Shown in pieces: positions 8,361 to 18,089 of a stretch of DNA of 64,000 nucleotides; position 1 is the first letter of the stretch; the number at the start of each line of letters is the position of its first letter. Below the pieces are notes generated by a model. That model ran no database searches. It was not told where the DNA came from and saw only the letters and a list, made by a program, of their open reading frames with translations. Made by a program: the position numbers and the translations under genes. The DNA comes from JASLQO01 sp002327525. Lineage in GTDB: Bacteria > Pseudomonadota > Gammaproteobacteria > Pseudomonadales > Azotimanducaceae. The DNA is taken from contig JASLQO010000020.1 of NCBI GenBank assembly GCA_030744435.1, forward strand, positions 124,001 to 188,000, written 5' to 3'.

Positions 8361-8821
8361 GAGTCCGCCTGTATGTCCTCATCGCTGTACTGGCATCGCT
8401 TCCACCGTTCCTGCCGGGGGCGCTGGCAGCCTCCCAGATAGATGTCTATCACTTCGAGGACGCCGGTCAGGAACGGCGCTATCGAGGCCTGATCGATGAG
8501 TTTCGTTGTCCCAAGTGTCTGAACACCAACCTCTCCGGCAGCGACGCACCCATCGCCAAGGATCTTCGCGCAACGGTGCACAGACTCGTCGTCGAGCGGG
8601 GTTTGAGCGACGATGAGGTGCGCGCTTATCTGCTGGAGCGCTATGGCGACTTCGTTCTCTACGATCCGCCCCTGCACCTCGGAACGGTGGCGCTATGGGT
8701 GGGTCCTACCGCCTTCGTCCTGATCGGCATCGTCGTGCTCACCATGCGTGTGCGCCGACAGCAGGGTGTGGAACTCAGCGACGATGATCGCGAGCGTCTC
8801 CACCGGATACTGGGGGACTAA
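8357..8821 (+). CDS. ccmH: Cytochrome c biogenesis thioredoxin-like protein CcmH
   Basis: ATG 8357 overlaps the ccmG stop and gives 154 residues: signal peptide (cleavage near ALAAS), a short three-helix periplasmic domain and a C-terminal membrane anchor (TVALWVGPTAFVLIGIVVLTM). The redox pair is C51 and C54 in FRCPKCLNTNL, corresponding to the LRCxxCQ motif; the family glutamine is leucine-asparagine here. YLLERYGDFVLYDPP is strongly conserved in CcmH/CcmL. It reduces or presents the apocytochrome CxxCH to CcmF. This is the short form, with the CcmI part as a separate gene downstream. Confidence 0.94.
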   Translation: MRVRLYVLIAVLASLPPFLPGALAASQIDVYHFEDAGQERRYRGLIDEFRCPKCLNTNLSGSDAPIAKDLRATVHRLVVERGLSDDEVRAYLLERYGDFVLYDPPLHLGTVALWVGPTAFVLIGIVVLTMRVRRQQGVELSDDDRERLHRILGD

Positions 8822-8822
8822 T

Positions 8823-10037
8823 ATGTTCTGGCTGCTCGCTGCGGCGCTCTCGGCGCTCGCAATCGCCTTCGTGCTGATACCGCTGCGCCCAACGGCAGGT
8901 GGTGGGAAATCAGGGTTGGGGCGTGCCGAAGTGGACCGCAACGATATGGTGCGCCGCCTTTACAGCGACCGTCTGGCGGAGCTTGAGGGGGAGCGTGACG
9001 TCGGAATGGTGAGTGCAGACGCATACGGAGAGGTCGAACAGGAGCTTGCCGGAGTGCTGCTCAAGGACTATGCCGATGGGGACGTCTCTGGTGAAGAGGC
9101 CCTCATGGCAGAGGGCAGAATCCGGGTGCCGGGCGGTTGGGTGTTTGCCGTGCTGATTCCAATGCTCGCAGGGTGGCTGTACATGCAGGTGGGGGAGCCG
9201 GATGCAGACATGCTCGAGGAGTCTGTGCAGACGTTCTCGCTGGATCCGGAAACCGACGGCGTGAAGTTGGCGCAGTGGCGCGTGATGCTGGAGGGGCGTG
9301 TGAGTGCGCATCCGGACGACGGTCAGAGCTGGTACCTGCTGGGCCACATCCATCTCAAGCAGAAGAGCTACGCGCAGGCGGCCAGCGCTTTTGGCTCGGC
9401 ACACGCGGTGGTCGGAGACGATCCCAGTGTCGATCTGTACTGGCTGCATGCGAGATACCTTGCGGCGGGGGGAATGCTGGATGACACCTCGCGTGACATC
9501 GCCGAGCGCATATTGGCGAGGCAGCCCAACCAACCCCAGGTGCTCGAGATGTTGGCGGTGGATGGGTTTCGTGGAGGCCGTTTTCGCGAAGTGGTCGGAT
9601 TACTGGACCGCGCACTGTCCGAAGTACAGGACCCGGGTCAGCGCATGGCGCTGCGAGCAGGTCTCGAGCAGGCGCGCGCGCAGTTGGGTGACTTGGTTCC
9701 GGGAATAGACGTATCCATCGAGTATGGTGAGGTGCCTCCGGAGGGGGCGGTGCTGTTCGTAATCGCGCGTCCGGTGGGTGGAGGGATGCCACTAACGGTG
9801 GTCCGCCGGCCGCTCGACGAGCCTCCGCCGCACATCCGGCTGGACGATGCGGTGAGTATGAATCCGGCGGTGCCGCTGTCGTCGGTCGACACAGTCGAGG
9901 TGGTGGTGCGTGTGAGCCTGGCCGGGACCGTCATGGCACATCCCGGTGACTGGGAGTGGCGCTCGCAACCACTCGCCCTGAGTGTCGCGCAGAGAGTGTT
10001 GAATCTTACCGTGAGCCTGTCTCCCCCCAGCGGTTGA
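8823..10037 (+). CDS. ccmI: Cytochrome c-type biogenesis protein CcmI (CycH)
   Basis: ATG 8823 follows the ccmH stop by one base and gives 404 residues. Two membrane spans (MFWLLAAALSALAIAFVLIPL and VFAVLIPMLAGWLYMQV) flank a cytoplasmic loop containing RLAELEGERDVG, the usual leucine-zipper region. A TPR domain (WYLLGHIHLKQKSYAQAASAF and similar, about 185-300) follows. The last hundred residues form a beta-rich domain with VIARPVGGGMPLTVVRR, found in many CcmI proteins. CcmI binds the C-terminus of apocytochrome c and delivers it to CcmFH. This is the last gene of the operon. Confidence 0.92.
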   Translation: MFWLLAAALSALAIAFVLIPLRPTAGGGKSGLGRAEVDRNDMVRRLYSDRLAELEGERDVGMVSADAYGEVEQELAGVLLKDYADGDVSGEEALMAEGRIRVPGGWVFAVLIPMLAGWLYMQVGEPDADMLEESVQTFSLDPETDGVKLAQWRVMLEGRVSAHPDDGQSWYLLGHIHLKQKSYAQAASAFGSAHAVVGDDPSVDLYWLHARYLAAGGMLDDTSRDIAERILARQPNQPQVLEMLAVDGFRGGRFREVVGLLDRALSEVQDPGQRMALRAGLEQARAQLGDLVPGIDVSIEYGEVPPEGAVLFVIARPVGGGMPLTVVRRPLDEPPPHIRLDDAVSMNPAVPLSSVDTVEVVVRVSLAGTVMAHPGDWEWRSQPLALSVAQRVLNLTVSLSPPSG

Positions 10038-10132
10038 TCCCCAGCGCGCCCGGATAACAACCGATACCGGAAACGAGCGAACCATTGCGCGGCAGCGCTG
10101 TCCAAAGACCCGTAGCAAACACTCCATTGGGG

Positions 10133-10801
10133 ATGGTCATGGTGTTCCGTCAGAACGTCAATCTCACCGAGCAGATTGCCGACCATATCGGCTTCGGGAT
10201 CATCACCGGGGCACTTGCACCAGACACGCGTATCCGGGAGCTCAGGGTGGCGCGCGAGCTGGACGTCTCACGCGGTTCGGTGCGCGAGGCACTGTTGATA
10301 CTGGCGAGCCGTCATCTGATCGAGATCATTCCACGGCGGGGCGCCATCGTCACCGGCCTGCAGCCAGAGCAGATTCCCGGGTTTTCAGAGCTCTTCACGG
10401 AACTGTTAACTATGGTCGCAACCCGCCTGGCGCGATCCTCCGGCTGGGATACCGAGCCCGTGCGCGAGGCGGTCTGTGAGATGCACCGTGCCGTGCGAGA
10501 CGAGCAGCCGGTGGATGTATTGCGGCTGTTGATCGTGGCGAGAGGACGCTATCTCGAAGCGCTGGTGGCCAATGTCGACGACCGCTTCCTTTGCTCGGTC
10601 ACGAACAGCCTGATCCCGGTCAGCCAACGGCTGACCTGGATGGTGACCCATAACACCGAGATCGACGCTTGGGATATACCCCGGTTCTACGACGCTTTGC
10701 TCGCGGCTCTCGCGGGAGGCGATGAGGTGCGAGTGTGTGAGTTGGTGAGTGCTTATGGCCGACGCGAAAAACGCATGGCGCTCGGGTGTAATGGAAACTA
10801 G
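10133..10801 (+). CDS. GntR-family transcriptional regulator (FCD type)
   Basis: A 222-residue protein from ATG 10133 (TTG 10085 is possible; ATG 10139 would suit the GGGG ribosome site nearly as well). The N-terminal winged helix is typical: LTEQIADHIGFGIITGALAPDTRIREL, then DVSRGSVREALLILASRHLIEIIPRRGAIVTGL. The C-terminal helical domain (about 75-215) has the FadR/FCD shape with scattered acidic and arginine residues, and should bind a small carboxylate ligand. No ligand or target can be read. It stands alone before smc on the same strand, 124 bases away. A GntR gene beside smc is seen in other gammaproteobacteria, but no functional link is known to me. Confidence 0.88.
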   Translation: MVMVFRQNVNLTEQIADHIGFGIITGALAPDTRIRELRVARELDVSRGSVREALLILASRHLIEIIPRRGAIVTGLQPEQIPGFSELFTELLTMVATRLARSSGWDTEPVREAVCEMHRAVRDEQPVDVLRLLIVARGRYLEALVANVDDRFLCSVTNSLIPVSQRLTWMVTHNTEIDAWDIPRFYDALLAALAGGDEVRVCELVSAYGRREKRMALGCNGN

Positions 10802-10925
10802 GTCTAGCGCATGCGCACCCTTCAGTTTTTCTCCATAAATAGCGCCCTATAGAGGAGGGGGTAAAGCGGTTACACCGGCCGTTCTTTTCCATTAGACTGG
10901 CGCTTTCCGGAAGACCCAAACATCA

Positions 10926-13900
10926 TTGCGCTTAAAGCACATTAAGCTCGCCGGTTTCAAATCGTTTGTCGATCCGACAACGGTCACCTTCCCCGGAAAT
11001 CGCTGCTCTGTCGTCGGCCCCAATGGTTGTGGGAAATCGAACATCATCGATGCGGTTCGGTGGGTGATGGGTGAGAGTTCCGCCAAGCAGTTGCGCGGCG
11101 AGAACCTGACCGACGTGATCTTCAACGGATCCAACTCACGCAAGCCGACATCGGCTGCCAGCATCGAGCTGATATTCGACAACAGCGCTGGCCGCATCGG
11201 TGGCGAGTATGCGGCCTATGCGGAGATTTCGATCCGCCGGCAGGTGACTCGAGACGCGCAGTCGGCCTACTTTCTGAATGGGTCGAAGTGTCGGCGCCGG
11301 GATATCCTGGACATTTTTCTGGGGACGGGATTCGGTCCACGCACTTACTCCATCATCGAGCAGGGCATGATCAGCCAACTGGTCGAGGCCAAGCCTGAGG
11401 AGTTGCGTGTCTACCTCGAGGAAGCGGCCGGCGTATCCAAGTACAAAGAGCGGCGGCGGGAGACGGAAAAACGCATCCGTCACACCAACGAGAACCTCGA
11501 GCGTATCAAGGACATCCGGGAGGAACTCGGACGACAGCTAGATCGTCTTCAGCGCCAGGCCAAGGCCGCGGTGCGCTACCGGGAACTCAAGGAAGAGGAG
11601 CGGAGAGTCACGGCCGAATTGCACGTGCTGCGACTGCGCGACCTCAGCGCAGAACTCGACGCGCACCGCGCATCCATCCGGGGGCTGGAAATCGAACTGG
11701 CGCGCCACCAGGCAGAACAACGTGGTGTGGACGCCGACATCGAGAAGACGCGGGTGGAACACGCCCAGGCGAGTGAAGAGTTCAATCGTGTTCAGGGCGA
11801 GTTCTATCAGCTCGGTGGTGATATAGGGCGCATAGAAGAAGCCATCCAGTTCAATACCGAACGCGTACAGCAGCTTGAGCTCGACCTGGAAGGCGTTAGC
11901 CAGAGGGGCGAGGAAACTGCCCGGCAGTTGGACATGGATCGTGCGCAGATAGACGAACTCAACGCCGCCATTGCGGCACTGAATCCACGGCTCGAGGCTG
12001 CGCACGCCGAGGACGACGAGGCCAGCGGCGCGCTGTCCGGTCTCGAGGCGCGTGATAAGGAAATGCAGAGTGCGTGGGATGAGTTTGCGCAAGCCGCATC
12101 GGCGAACGAGCGCGAAGCGGAAGTACAGACCTCGCGCATCGATCACCTTGAACAGCTGTTACAGCGCTTGCGCCCGCGGCTGGATGCGTTGGTGGAAGAA
12201 GCGGAGTTGCCTTCGCCGCTCGGCAGCGCGCACGTGGACGAGCTCGCCGAGGAAATCGAGAGCGCGGAGCGTAATCATCAGGCTCTGGAATTCGATATCG
12301 ACCGATGTCTGACCGAGCTCGGCCGTGCTCGTGAAGAAGTGTTATCTCGTGAACGAGTGCTTGACGAAGCGCGGGGTGAGGTGCAGGGATTGCGCCACGA
12401 ACTCGCGAGCCTGGAGGCTGTGCAACGCGCAGCGCTCGGCCGGATCGACCAGGGCGCGGAAATCTGGCTGACGGAACAGGGACTGGAGCATGCCGAGCGG
12501 CTGGGTGAATCACTCAGCGTGGCACCGGGCTGGGAGCGTGCGGTGGAAATGGTGCTCGGGGAGTTTCTCCAGGCGCTGCGGGTGAAGGATGTATCCGATT
12601 ACGCAGCCGCCCTGGTCGACGTCACGGACGGACACGTGACGCTGATCGAGGAGCGCGTGTTCAGCCCATCACACGGAGAGCTGCCTGATCTGGCCTCGCT
12701 CGTGGTGAATGACGAATTGGGCGTGGGATCGGTGCTGCACGGTGTGTTCGCGGCGGAGGCCACCGAGGTTGCGATGTCGGTGCGGGACACGCTGCATCCC
12801 GGCCAGAGTGCGATCACCCGGGAAGGCTTCTGGGTGGGACCGGACTGGATACGCAAACTGCCTGTCATCGATGACGATTCCGGCATCATCCAGCGTGCAC
12901 AGGAACTCGAAACGCTGACCGCGCGCGTGGAAGAGGCGGAGAAGACGCTCACCGATCTGCAACTTGCGGTCACCGGAGGTCGCGCGCGCGTGGAGCAGCT
13001 CGAGCAGGAGCGGGAATCCCTGCAGGCGCGGGCCAATCTGGCCGGCAAGGCGCTCGGGCAACTCAAAACCGATCATGGTGTGCGCCGGGTGCAACTCGAG
13101 GAAGAGGATGCCCGCCGGGTACGTATCCAACGCGATCGAGCCGATATCGAAAGTCAGATCGAGCAGGAATCGTCGCGGCTCGCGCAGGCACGTGCCGCAC
13201 TCGGCGGTGCTGAAAGCAAGCGGGAGGCGCACGGCAACGAACGCGAGCGGTTGACCGCCGCACGACAGTCGGGCGAGAAGGCACTGATGGCGGCGCGCGA
13301 ATCGGCTCGCGGCGCGCGGGATCGCTTTCATGCCCTGAATGCAGAACGTGAAGGCCTGGCGTCGCGGCTCACCGCGAGTCAGACCGCGCACGAACGTCTC
13401 GTGCGTCAGGTGGAAGAACTCTTAGAGCGCCAGGAAGATCTCAAGCAGGGCATCGAGTCCAGTTCCACCCCACTGCCGGAACTCCAATCGAACCTGGAAT
13501 CGAAGCTGACCGAGCGGCTGGCGGTCGAGCAGCGCCTGAGCGATGTGCGAACGAACATGGAAGCACTGGATGCCCGCGCGCGCCAGCTGGAGATGGAGCG
13601 TGCCGAGAAGGAGGCCTGCATAGAAGCGGTGCGATCGAAGCTTGAGACGGCGCGCGTCGAAACGGAAGGTCTCAACGTGCGCGAGTCGAATCTCCTGGAG
13701 CAGATTCAGGCGACAGGCCACGATGCGGGCGCAGTGGCCGAGACGCTACCCGAAGAGGCCGCCGAGGCGGAGTGGGCAGCACAGCTTGAGCGCGTCGACC
13801 GGCGTATCCAGAGGCTCGGCGCGATAAACCTCGCTGCGATCGAGGAATACGAGGCGGAATCGGAGCGCAAAACTTACCTCGACGCCCAGCATGAGGATCT

Positions 13901-14429
13901 TGTGCGTGCCCTGGACACGCTGCTAGGTGCGATACGAAAAATAGACCGGGAAACGAAAACGAGATTCAAGGCAACATTCGAACGGGTCAACGAAGAACTC
14001 GAGAGACTGTTTCCGAAGATGTTCGGCGGAGGACACGCCTATCTGGAACTGACGGGGGAGGACCTGTTGGATACCGGGGTTACGCTCATGGCGCGGCCAC
14101 CGGGTAAACGCAACTCGAGCATTCACTTGCTCTCTGGAGGCGAGAAGGCGATGACGGCCGTGGCGCTGATTTTTGCCATCTTCCATCTCAACCCCTCTCC
14201 GGTCTGTTTGCTGGATGAGGTCGATGCGCCTCTGGACGACTCCAACGTACAGCGCTTCGCGGAACTGATTCGCGAAATGAGCGAGGACGTGCAGTTCGTC
14301 GTGATCACGCACAACAAGATAACCATGGAGATGGCCGATCATCTCATGGGCGTGACCATGCACGAACCGGGCGTATCACGCCTGGTGTCCGTGGATGTCG
14401 ACGAGGCTGCCCGCATGGCGGCTTCGTGA
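10926..14429 (+). CDS. smc: Chromosome segregation ATPase SMC
   Basis: TTG 10926 is the start, because it gives the canonical RLKHIKLAGFKSFVDPTTVTF beginning with no room for another; GGAAG lies upstream. The 1167 residues show the Walker A GPNGCGKSN (31-39), a long coiled coil, a hinge near 500-650 (WERAVEMVLGEFLQAL), and a second coiled coil. The C-terminal ATPase half has signature LLSGGEKAMTA (about 1068) and Walker B VCLLDEVDAPLDD. It condenses and organises newly replicated chromosomes as a dimer with ScpAB, which are not in this window. The 3' end is followed 76 bases later by zipA. Confidence 0.97.
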   Translation: MRLKHIKLAGFKSFVDPTTVTFPGNRCSVVGPNGCGKSNIIDAVRWVMGESSAKQLRGENLTDVIFNGSNSRKPTSAASIELIFDNSAGRIGGEYAAYAEISIRRQVTRDAQSAYFLNGSKCRRRDILDIFLGTGFGPRTYSIIEQGMISQLVEAKPEELRVYLEEAAGVSKYKERRRETEKRIRHTNENLERIKDIREELGRQLDRLQRQAKAAVRYRELKEEERRVTAELHVLRLRDLSAELDAHRASIRGLEIELARHQAEQRGVDADIEKTRVEHAQASEEFNRVQGEFYQLGGDIGRIEEAIQFNTERVQQLELDLEGVSQRGEETARQLDMDRAQIDELNAAIAALNPRLEAAHAEDDEASGALSGLEARDKEMQSAWDEFAQAASANEREAEVQTSRIDHLEQLLQRLRPRLDALVEEAELPSPLGSAHVDELAEEIESAERNHQALEFDIDRCLTELGRAREEVLSRERVLDEARGEVQGLRHELASLEAVQRAALGRIDQGAEIWLTEQGLEHAERLGESLSVAPGWERAVEMVLGEFLQALRVKDVSDYAAALVDVTDGHVTLIEERVFSPSHGELPDLASLVVNDELGVGSVLHGVFAAEATEVAMSVRDTLHPGQSAITREGFWVGPDWIRKLPVIDDDSGIIQRAQELETLTARVEEAEKTLTDLQLAVTGGRARVEQLEQERESLQARANLAGKALGQLKTDHGVRRVQLEEEDARRVRIQRDRADIESQIEQESSRLAQARAALGGAESKREAHGNERERLTAARQSGEKALMAARESARGARDRFHALNAEREGLASRLTASQTAHERLVRQVEELLERQEDLKQGIESSSTPLPELQSNLESKLTERLAVEQRLSDVRTNMEALDARARQLEMERAEKEACIEAVRSKLETARVETEGLNVRESNLLEQIQATGHDAGAVAETLPEEAAEAEWAAQLERVDRRIQRLGAINLAAIEEYEAESERKTYLDAQHEDLVRALDTLLGAIRKIDRETKTRFKATFERVNEELERLFPKMFGGGHAYLELTGEDLLDTGVTLMARPPGKRNSSIHLLSGGEKAMTAVALIFAIFHLNPSPVCLLDEVDAPLDDSNVQRFAELIREMSEDVQFVVITHNKITMEMADHLMGVTMHEPGVSRLVSVDVDEAARMAAS

Positions 14430-14505
14430 GGGCTCACAAGCAGATGCTTGCAGTTGCTTCCTTCCTGAGTGTTGTGGGCTGCATGATGTGGCCGAGGAGT
14501 CCCGG

Positions 14506-15447
14506 ATGGATATCAAGAGCTTAATTCTGATCGGCGGTGGACTGCTGATCGCCGCCGTCATCGGCCACGGCTTCTGGATTGCATGGCGCAGTCGCCGGGA
14601 ACCCTATCGCCTGGATATCGTCCCGGACCTGATACCGGATGACGTCGACGAAATGGAACGATTGCGCGGTGAACTGCCAAACGGCGGTGCCCGGGTCATG
14701 ACCAAGCCACGCCAGGCGGACCTCGATCTGGACGACCCGGTGCCACTGCTGCTCGAACCGACCGACGGACCGCCCGCACAAACTGGTATGCGTTCGGTCG
14801 AACCTTCCTTGTCGCAGCCCGATCCTGCGGCGCAGGTGGACGAGGCCGATGAGGCCGTCGTGGTCGCACAGGTGAAAGAGGTAAATCTGCCGGACGAACC
14901 CATTCGGGCGACCGGGGTGCGAGTGGATCGTCAGGGTGCGCTGGCCGCACGTGTTCGTGCGCATGGTGGCTCTGAGGAGAGCGGTAAGGCGCCGGCCGCG
15001 GGGAGAGAGCAAGCGGTGGGAGAGGTCGAAGAGTTGCTTATCATCCACGTACTGGCGAGCGATGGTCGTTTTCAGGGGTTCGAGCTGTTCGAGGCCATGC
15101 AGGGTCTGGGCCTGCGTTACGGCGACATGAACATATTCCACAAGATCCACCCGCTGTCTAAACTGACCCTCTACAGTGTTGCCAACGCGGTGGAACCCGG
15201 TACGTTCGACCTGTCGGACGTCGATGCTTTCTCTACGCCGGGACTGACTTTCATCATGCAGCTTCCGGGACCGGAAGAGCCGGCCAACGCGCTGGAAGAC
15301 ATGCTGCATACCACCGGCGAACTCGCGCGTCGGCTGGAAGGGACGTGCAAGGATGAGAACATGAGCGTGCTCACCGGGCAGACCGTGGAGCACTACCGTC
15401 AGCGGATTGCCGACTTTGCGCGGCGGCGCCTGTCCAGACGGGCCTGA
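14506..15447 (+). CDS. zipA: Cell division protein ZipA
   Basis: ATG 14506 (after CCCGG) gives 313 residues beginning MDIKSLILIGGGLLIAAVIG, an N-out membrane anchor followed by an arginine-rich stretch (WRSRREPYRLD). A disordered acidic and proline-containing linker runs to about residue 175. The C-terminal FtsZ-binding domain is clear: LLIIHVLASDGRFQGFELFEAMQGLGLRYGDMNIFHK, VANAVEPGTFDLSDVDAFSTPGLTFIMQLPGP. ZipA tethers FtsZ to the inner membrane at the division ring. An upstream in-frame extension exists (GTG/TTG codons inside the smc end) but has no membrane-anchor logic. It lies 14 bases before ligA, as in many gammaproteobacteria. Confidence 0.95.
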   Translation: MDIKSLILIGGGLLIAAVIGHGFWIAWRSRREPYRLDIVPDLIPDDVDEMERLRGELPNGGARVMTKPRQADLDLDDPVPLLLEPTDGPPAQTGMRSVEPSLSQPDPAAQVDEADEAVVVAQVKEVNLPDEPIRATGVRVDRQGALAARVRAHGGSEESGKAPAAGREQAVGEVEELLIIHVLASDGRFQGFELFEAMQGLGLRYGDMNIFHKIHPLSKLTLYSVANAVEPGTFDLSDVDAFSTPGLTFIMQLPGPEEPANALEDMLHTTGELARRLEGTCKDENMSVLTGQTVEHYRQRIADFARRRLSRRA

Positions 15448-15461
15448 ATTCGTAACGCACA

Positions 15462-17489
15462 ATGAGTGAGGACGTGCGGATTCGCGCGGAAGCCCTGCGC
15501 GAACAAATTCGGTTCCACAACTACCGCTATCACGTGCTGGACGACCCGTATGTCGCAGATGCCGAGTACGATGCGCTGGTAGATAAACTGAGCGCACTTG
15601 AGGCGGCACACCCGGAACTCGTGACGGCAGACTCGCCCACGCAGCGCGTTGGCGCTGAACCTGTCGCTGGCTTCGAGACGGTCATACACGAAGTGCCCAT
15701 GCTCTCCCTAAACAAGACGGTCAACGCGCAGGATTTGGGTGCGTGGATAGACCGTTGTCAGGATTTGCTCGGTGATGAAGAGCGTATGTCGTTCACCTGT
15801 GAGCCGAAGATCGATGGCGTGGCGGTGGCATTGGTATACGAGCATGGACAACTGGTGCGCGGGGCGACCCGTGGGGATGGTGAGACTGGTGAGGACATCA
15901 CGGCCAACGTACGCACGATCAAGTCCATTCCACTGCGATTGCTCGGTGACGACGTGCCAACGCGCATGGAGGTGCGCGGAGAGATCTACATGTCCAATGC
16001 AGACTTCGAGGCATACAACGCGAAGGCCCTCGAGCAAGGTGAGAAACCTCTGGTCAATCCTCGCAACGGCGCTGCTGGCAGCCTTCGGCAGCTCGATCCC
16101 AGGTTGACGGCCGCCCGGCCTCTCACGATGTACTGCTATAGCGTCGGCTGGGTGGAAGGTCCCTGGCAGCCACGTATGCAGATGGAAGCGCTCGAGAGAC
16201 TGGTCGGCTGGGGACTGCGGGTCAATCCGGAGGTGACGGCGGTAGAGGATCTGTCCGGCGCTCAGGCCTACGTCGAGGACTTGTTGCAACGGCGCTTCGA
16301 ACTCGGCTACGACATCGATGGCGCGGTAATCAAGGTGGATTCTCTCGACCAGCAGCGGCGGCTCGGCGCGTTGACCCGGCGCCCTCGCTGGGCCATTGCG
16401 TACAAGTATCCTGCCGAGGAGGCCACGACGACCGTTGCGGGCATTGAGTTTCAAGTGGGCAGGACGGGCGCGATTACTCCGGTGGCGAAACTGGAACCGG
16501 TGTTTGTCGGTGGTGTTACGGTCAGCAATGCAACCCTGCACAACATGGACGAGGTCGAGCGGCTCGACGTGCGCGTGGGCGATACGGTCATGGTGCGCAG
16601 GGCCGGGGATGTCATACCGCAGGTGGCGGCGGTGATCGTCGACAAACGACCGCCTGGCACCCACCCGGTACGACTGCCGGTGGCGTGCCCGGAGTGCGGC
16701 AGCGAAGTGCGCCGTGCGGAAGACGAAGCAGTCGCGCGTTGCAGTGCCGACCCTCTGTTCTGTCCGGCGCAGCGTAAGGAAGGGCTCAAGCATTTTGCCT
16801 CGCGTCTTGCCATGGACATCGAAGGTCTCGGTGACAAACTGATCGACCAGCTGGTGGATGCCGGACTGGTGGAGACGGCCCCCGACCTCTACCGGCTGGA
16901 CGAGGCGACCCTTGCCGGGTTGGACCGAATGGGAGAGAAGTCCGCGCGCAATCTCTTGGATGCGCTGGAGGCGAGCAAGCAAACCACGCTCGCAAGATTC
17001 ATCTATTCCCTCGGTATCCGCGAGGTGGGTGAGGCAACCGCTGCCAATCTGGCGGCTTACTTTGGTGACATCACGACCCTTGCCCGAGCGACGAGCGAGG
17101 AACTGGAAGCCGTGGACGATGTCGGACCCATCGTGGCAGAGCGAATTACCAGCTTTTTCGAGTTACCGGCCAACGTGGAGACGGTGGAGGGGCTGCGCCT
17201 GGCGGGTATCCATTGGTCCGTGGTGGCGGCGCCAATCGTGCACGGGCTACCTCTGGCTGGTCAGACCTGGGTGCTGACCGGCACCCTGGAGGCTATGCCG
17301 AGAAACGAGGCCAAGGCGCTGCTACAGGGGCTCGGCGCGAAGGTGGCCGGCTCGGTATCGGCGAAAACCTCGCGAGTGGTTGCAGCACCGGGTGCCGGAA
17401 GCAAACTCGCAAAAGCGGAAGAACTGGGCATCCCGGTGATGAACGAGGCTGCTTTGTTGCAGCTTCTGAGAGACCATGGAGTCGAATAG
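15462..17489 (+). CDS. ligA: NAD-dependent DNA ligase LigA
   Basis: A 675-residue protein with all LigA parts: domain Ia (FHNYRYHVLDDPYVADAEYD), adenylation lysine K116 in CEPKIDG, OB fold (VGRTGAITPVAKLEPV), four zinc-binding cysteines (CPECG, CSADPLFCPAQ), four helix-hairpin-helix units (LDRMGEKSARNLL, GIREVGEATAANLA) and a C-terminal BRCT domain (WVLTGTLEAMPRNEAKALLQGLGAKV). It seals nicks in replication and repair. The stop lies inside the next gene, which starts 14 bases upstream of it. Confidence 0.97.
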   Translation: MSEDVRIRAEALREQIRFHNYRYHVLDDPYVADAEYDALVDKLSALEAAHPELVTADSPTQRVGAEPVAGFETVIHEVPMLSLNKTVNAQDLGAWIDRCQDLLGDEERMSFTCEPKIDGVAVALVYEHGQLVRGATRGDGETGEDITANVRTIKSIPLRLLGDDVPTRMEVRGEIYMSNADFEAYNAKALEQGEKPLVNPRNGAAGSLRQLDPRLTAARPLTMYCYSVGWVEGPWQPRMQMEALERLVGWGLRVNPEVTAVEDLSGAQAYVEDLLQRRFELGYDIDGAVIKVDSLDQQRRLGALTRRPRWAIAYKYPAEEATTTVAGIEFQVGRTGAITPVAKLEPVFVGGVTVSNATLHNMDEVERLDVRVGDTVMVRRAGDVIPQVAAVIVDKRPPGTHPVRLPVACPECGSEVRRAEDEAVARCSADPLFCPAQRKEGLKHFASRLAMDIEGLGDKLIDQLVDAGLVETAPDLYRLDEATLAGLDRMGEKSARNLLDALEASKQTTLARFIYSLGIREVGEATAANLAAYFGDITTLARATSEELEAVDDVGPIVAERITSFFELPANVETVEGLRLAGIHWSVVAAPIVHGLPLAGQTWVLTGTLEAMPRNEAKALLQGLGAKVAGSVSAKTSRVVAAPGAGSKLAKAEELGIPVMNEAALLQLLRDHGVE

Positions 17490-18084
17490 CGCGGCGTTGG
17501 TGTTGCTCGCGTCGCTGGCGCTGGCGGGTTGTGCCAGTTCGCCGCCAGAAGAGCCGGACAATGCTTGCGGCATCTTCAGTGAGAAGGAGAAATGGTATTC
17601 CGAAGCGCGCAAGGCGCGTAAGAAATGGGGTCTGCCGGTGGCGATGGGTCTTGCCTTCGTGCATCAAGAATCGGCCTACGAATCAGAAGCAAAACCACCT
17701 CGCGGCAGATTGCTGTGGGTAGTGCCCTGGCTGCGGTCCTCTAGTGCGTATGGCTATGCCCAGGCCACGGACGAGGCGTGGAGTGACTACCGGCGTGCCA
17801 CCAACTCGTGGCTCGCAGAGCGAGATGATTTCGGAGATGCGCTGGATTTCATCGGTTGGTACAACGATCGCTCACATCGTGAACTCGGAATTGGGAAGTC
17901 CGATGCCTATCATCTCTACCTTGCCTATCATGAGGGGCCGACGGGTTATCGCTCAGGCCGCTGGAACAATAAGTCACACGTGAAGACATACGCATCGAAA
18001 GTATCCAGACGCTACGACCGCTACCGGGATCAGCTCAGCAAGTGTTCCAGCCAACTTGAAAAAAGGCGCGGCTGGTTCGGCTGA
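17476..18084 (+). CDS. Lipoprotein with lytic transglycosylase (SLT-like) domain
   Basis: A 202-residue protein with a signal peptide and lipobox LAGC (cysteine near residue 19), so it is probably an outer-membrane lipoprotein. The domain has the layout of family 1-like transglycosylases: GLPVAMGLAFVHQESAYESEA holds the catalytic glutamate (QES), followed by SAYGYAQATDEAWSDYR and YLAYHEGPTGYRSG, the usual substrate-groove tyrosines and 'A.Y.GP..Y' signature. It should cleave the glycan strands of peptidoglycan. The start overlaps ligA by 14 bases, which suggests translational coupling. The gene converges on the minus-strand flavoprotein gene only five bases away, with no visible terminator. 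Confidence 0.88.
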   Translation: MESNSAALVLLASLALAGCASSPPEEPDNACGIFSEKEKWYSEARKARKKWGLPVAMGLAFVHQESAYESEAKPPRGRLLWVVPWLRSSSAYGYAQATDEAWSDYRRATNSWLAERDDFGDALDFIGWYNDRSHRELGIGKSDAYHLYLAYHEGPTGYRSGRWNNKSHVKTYASKVSRRYDRYRDQLSKCSSQLEKRRGWFG

Positions 18085-18089
18085 GCGCG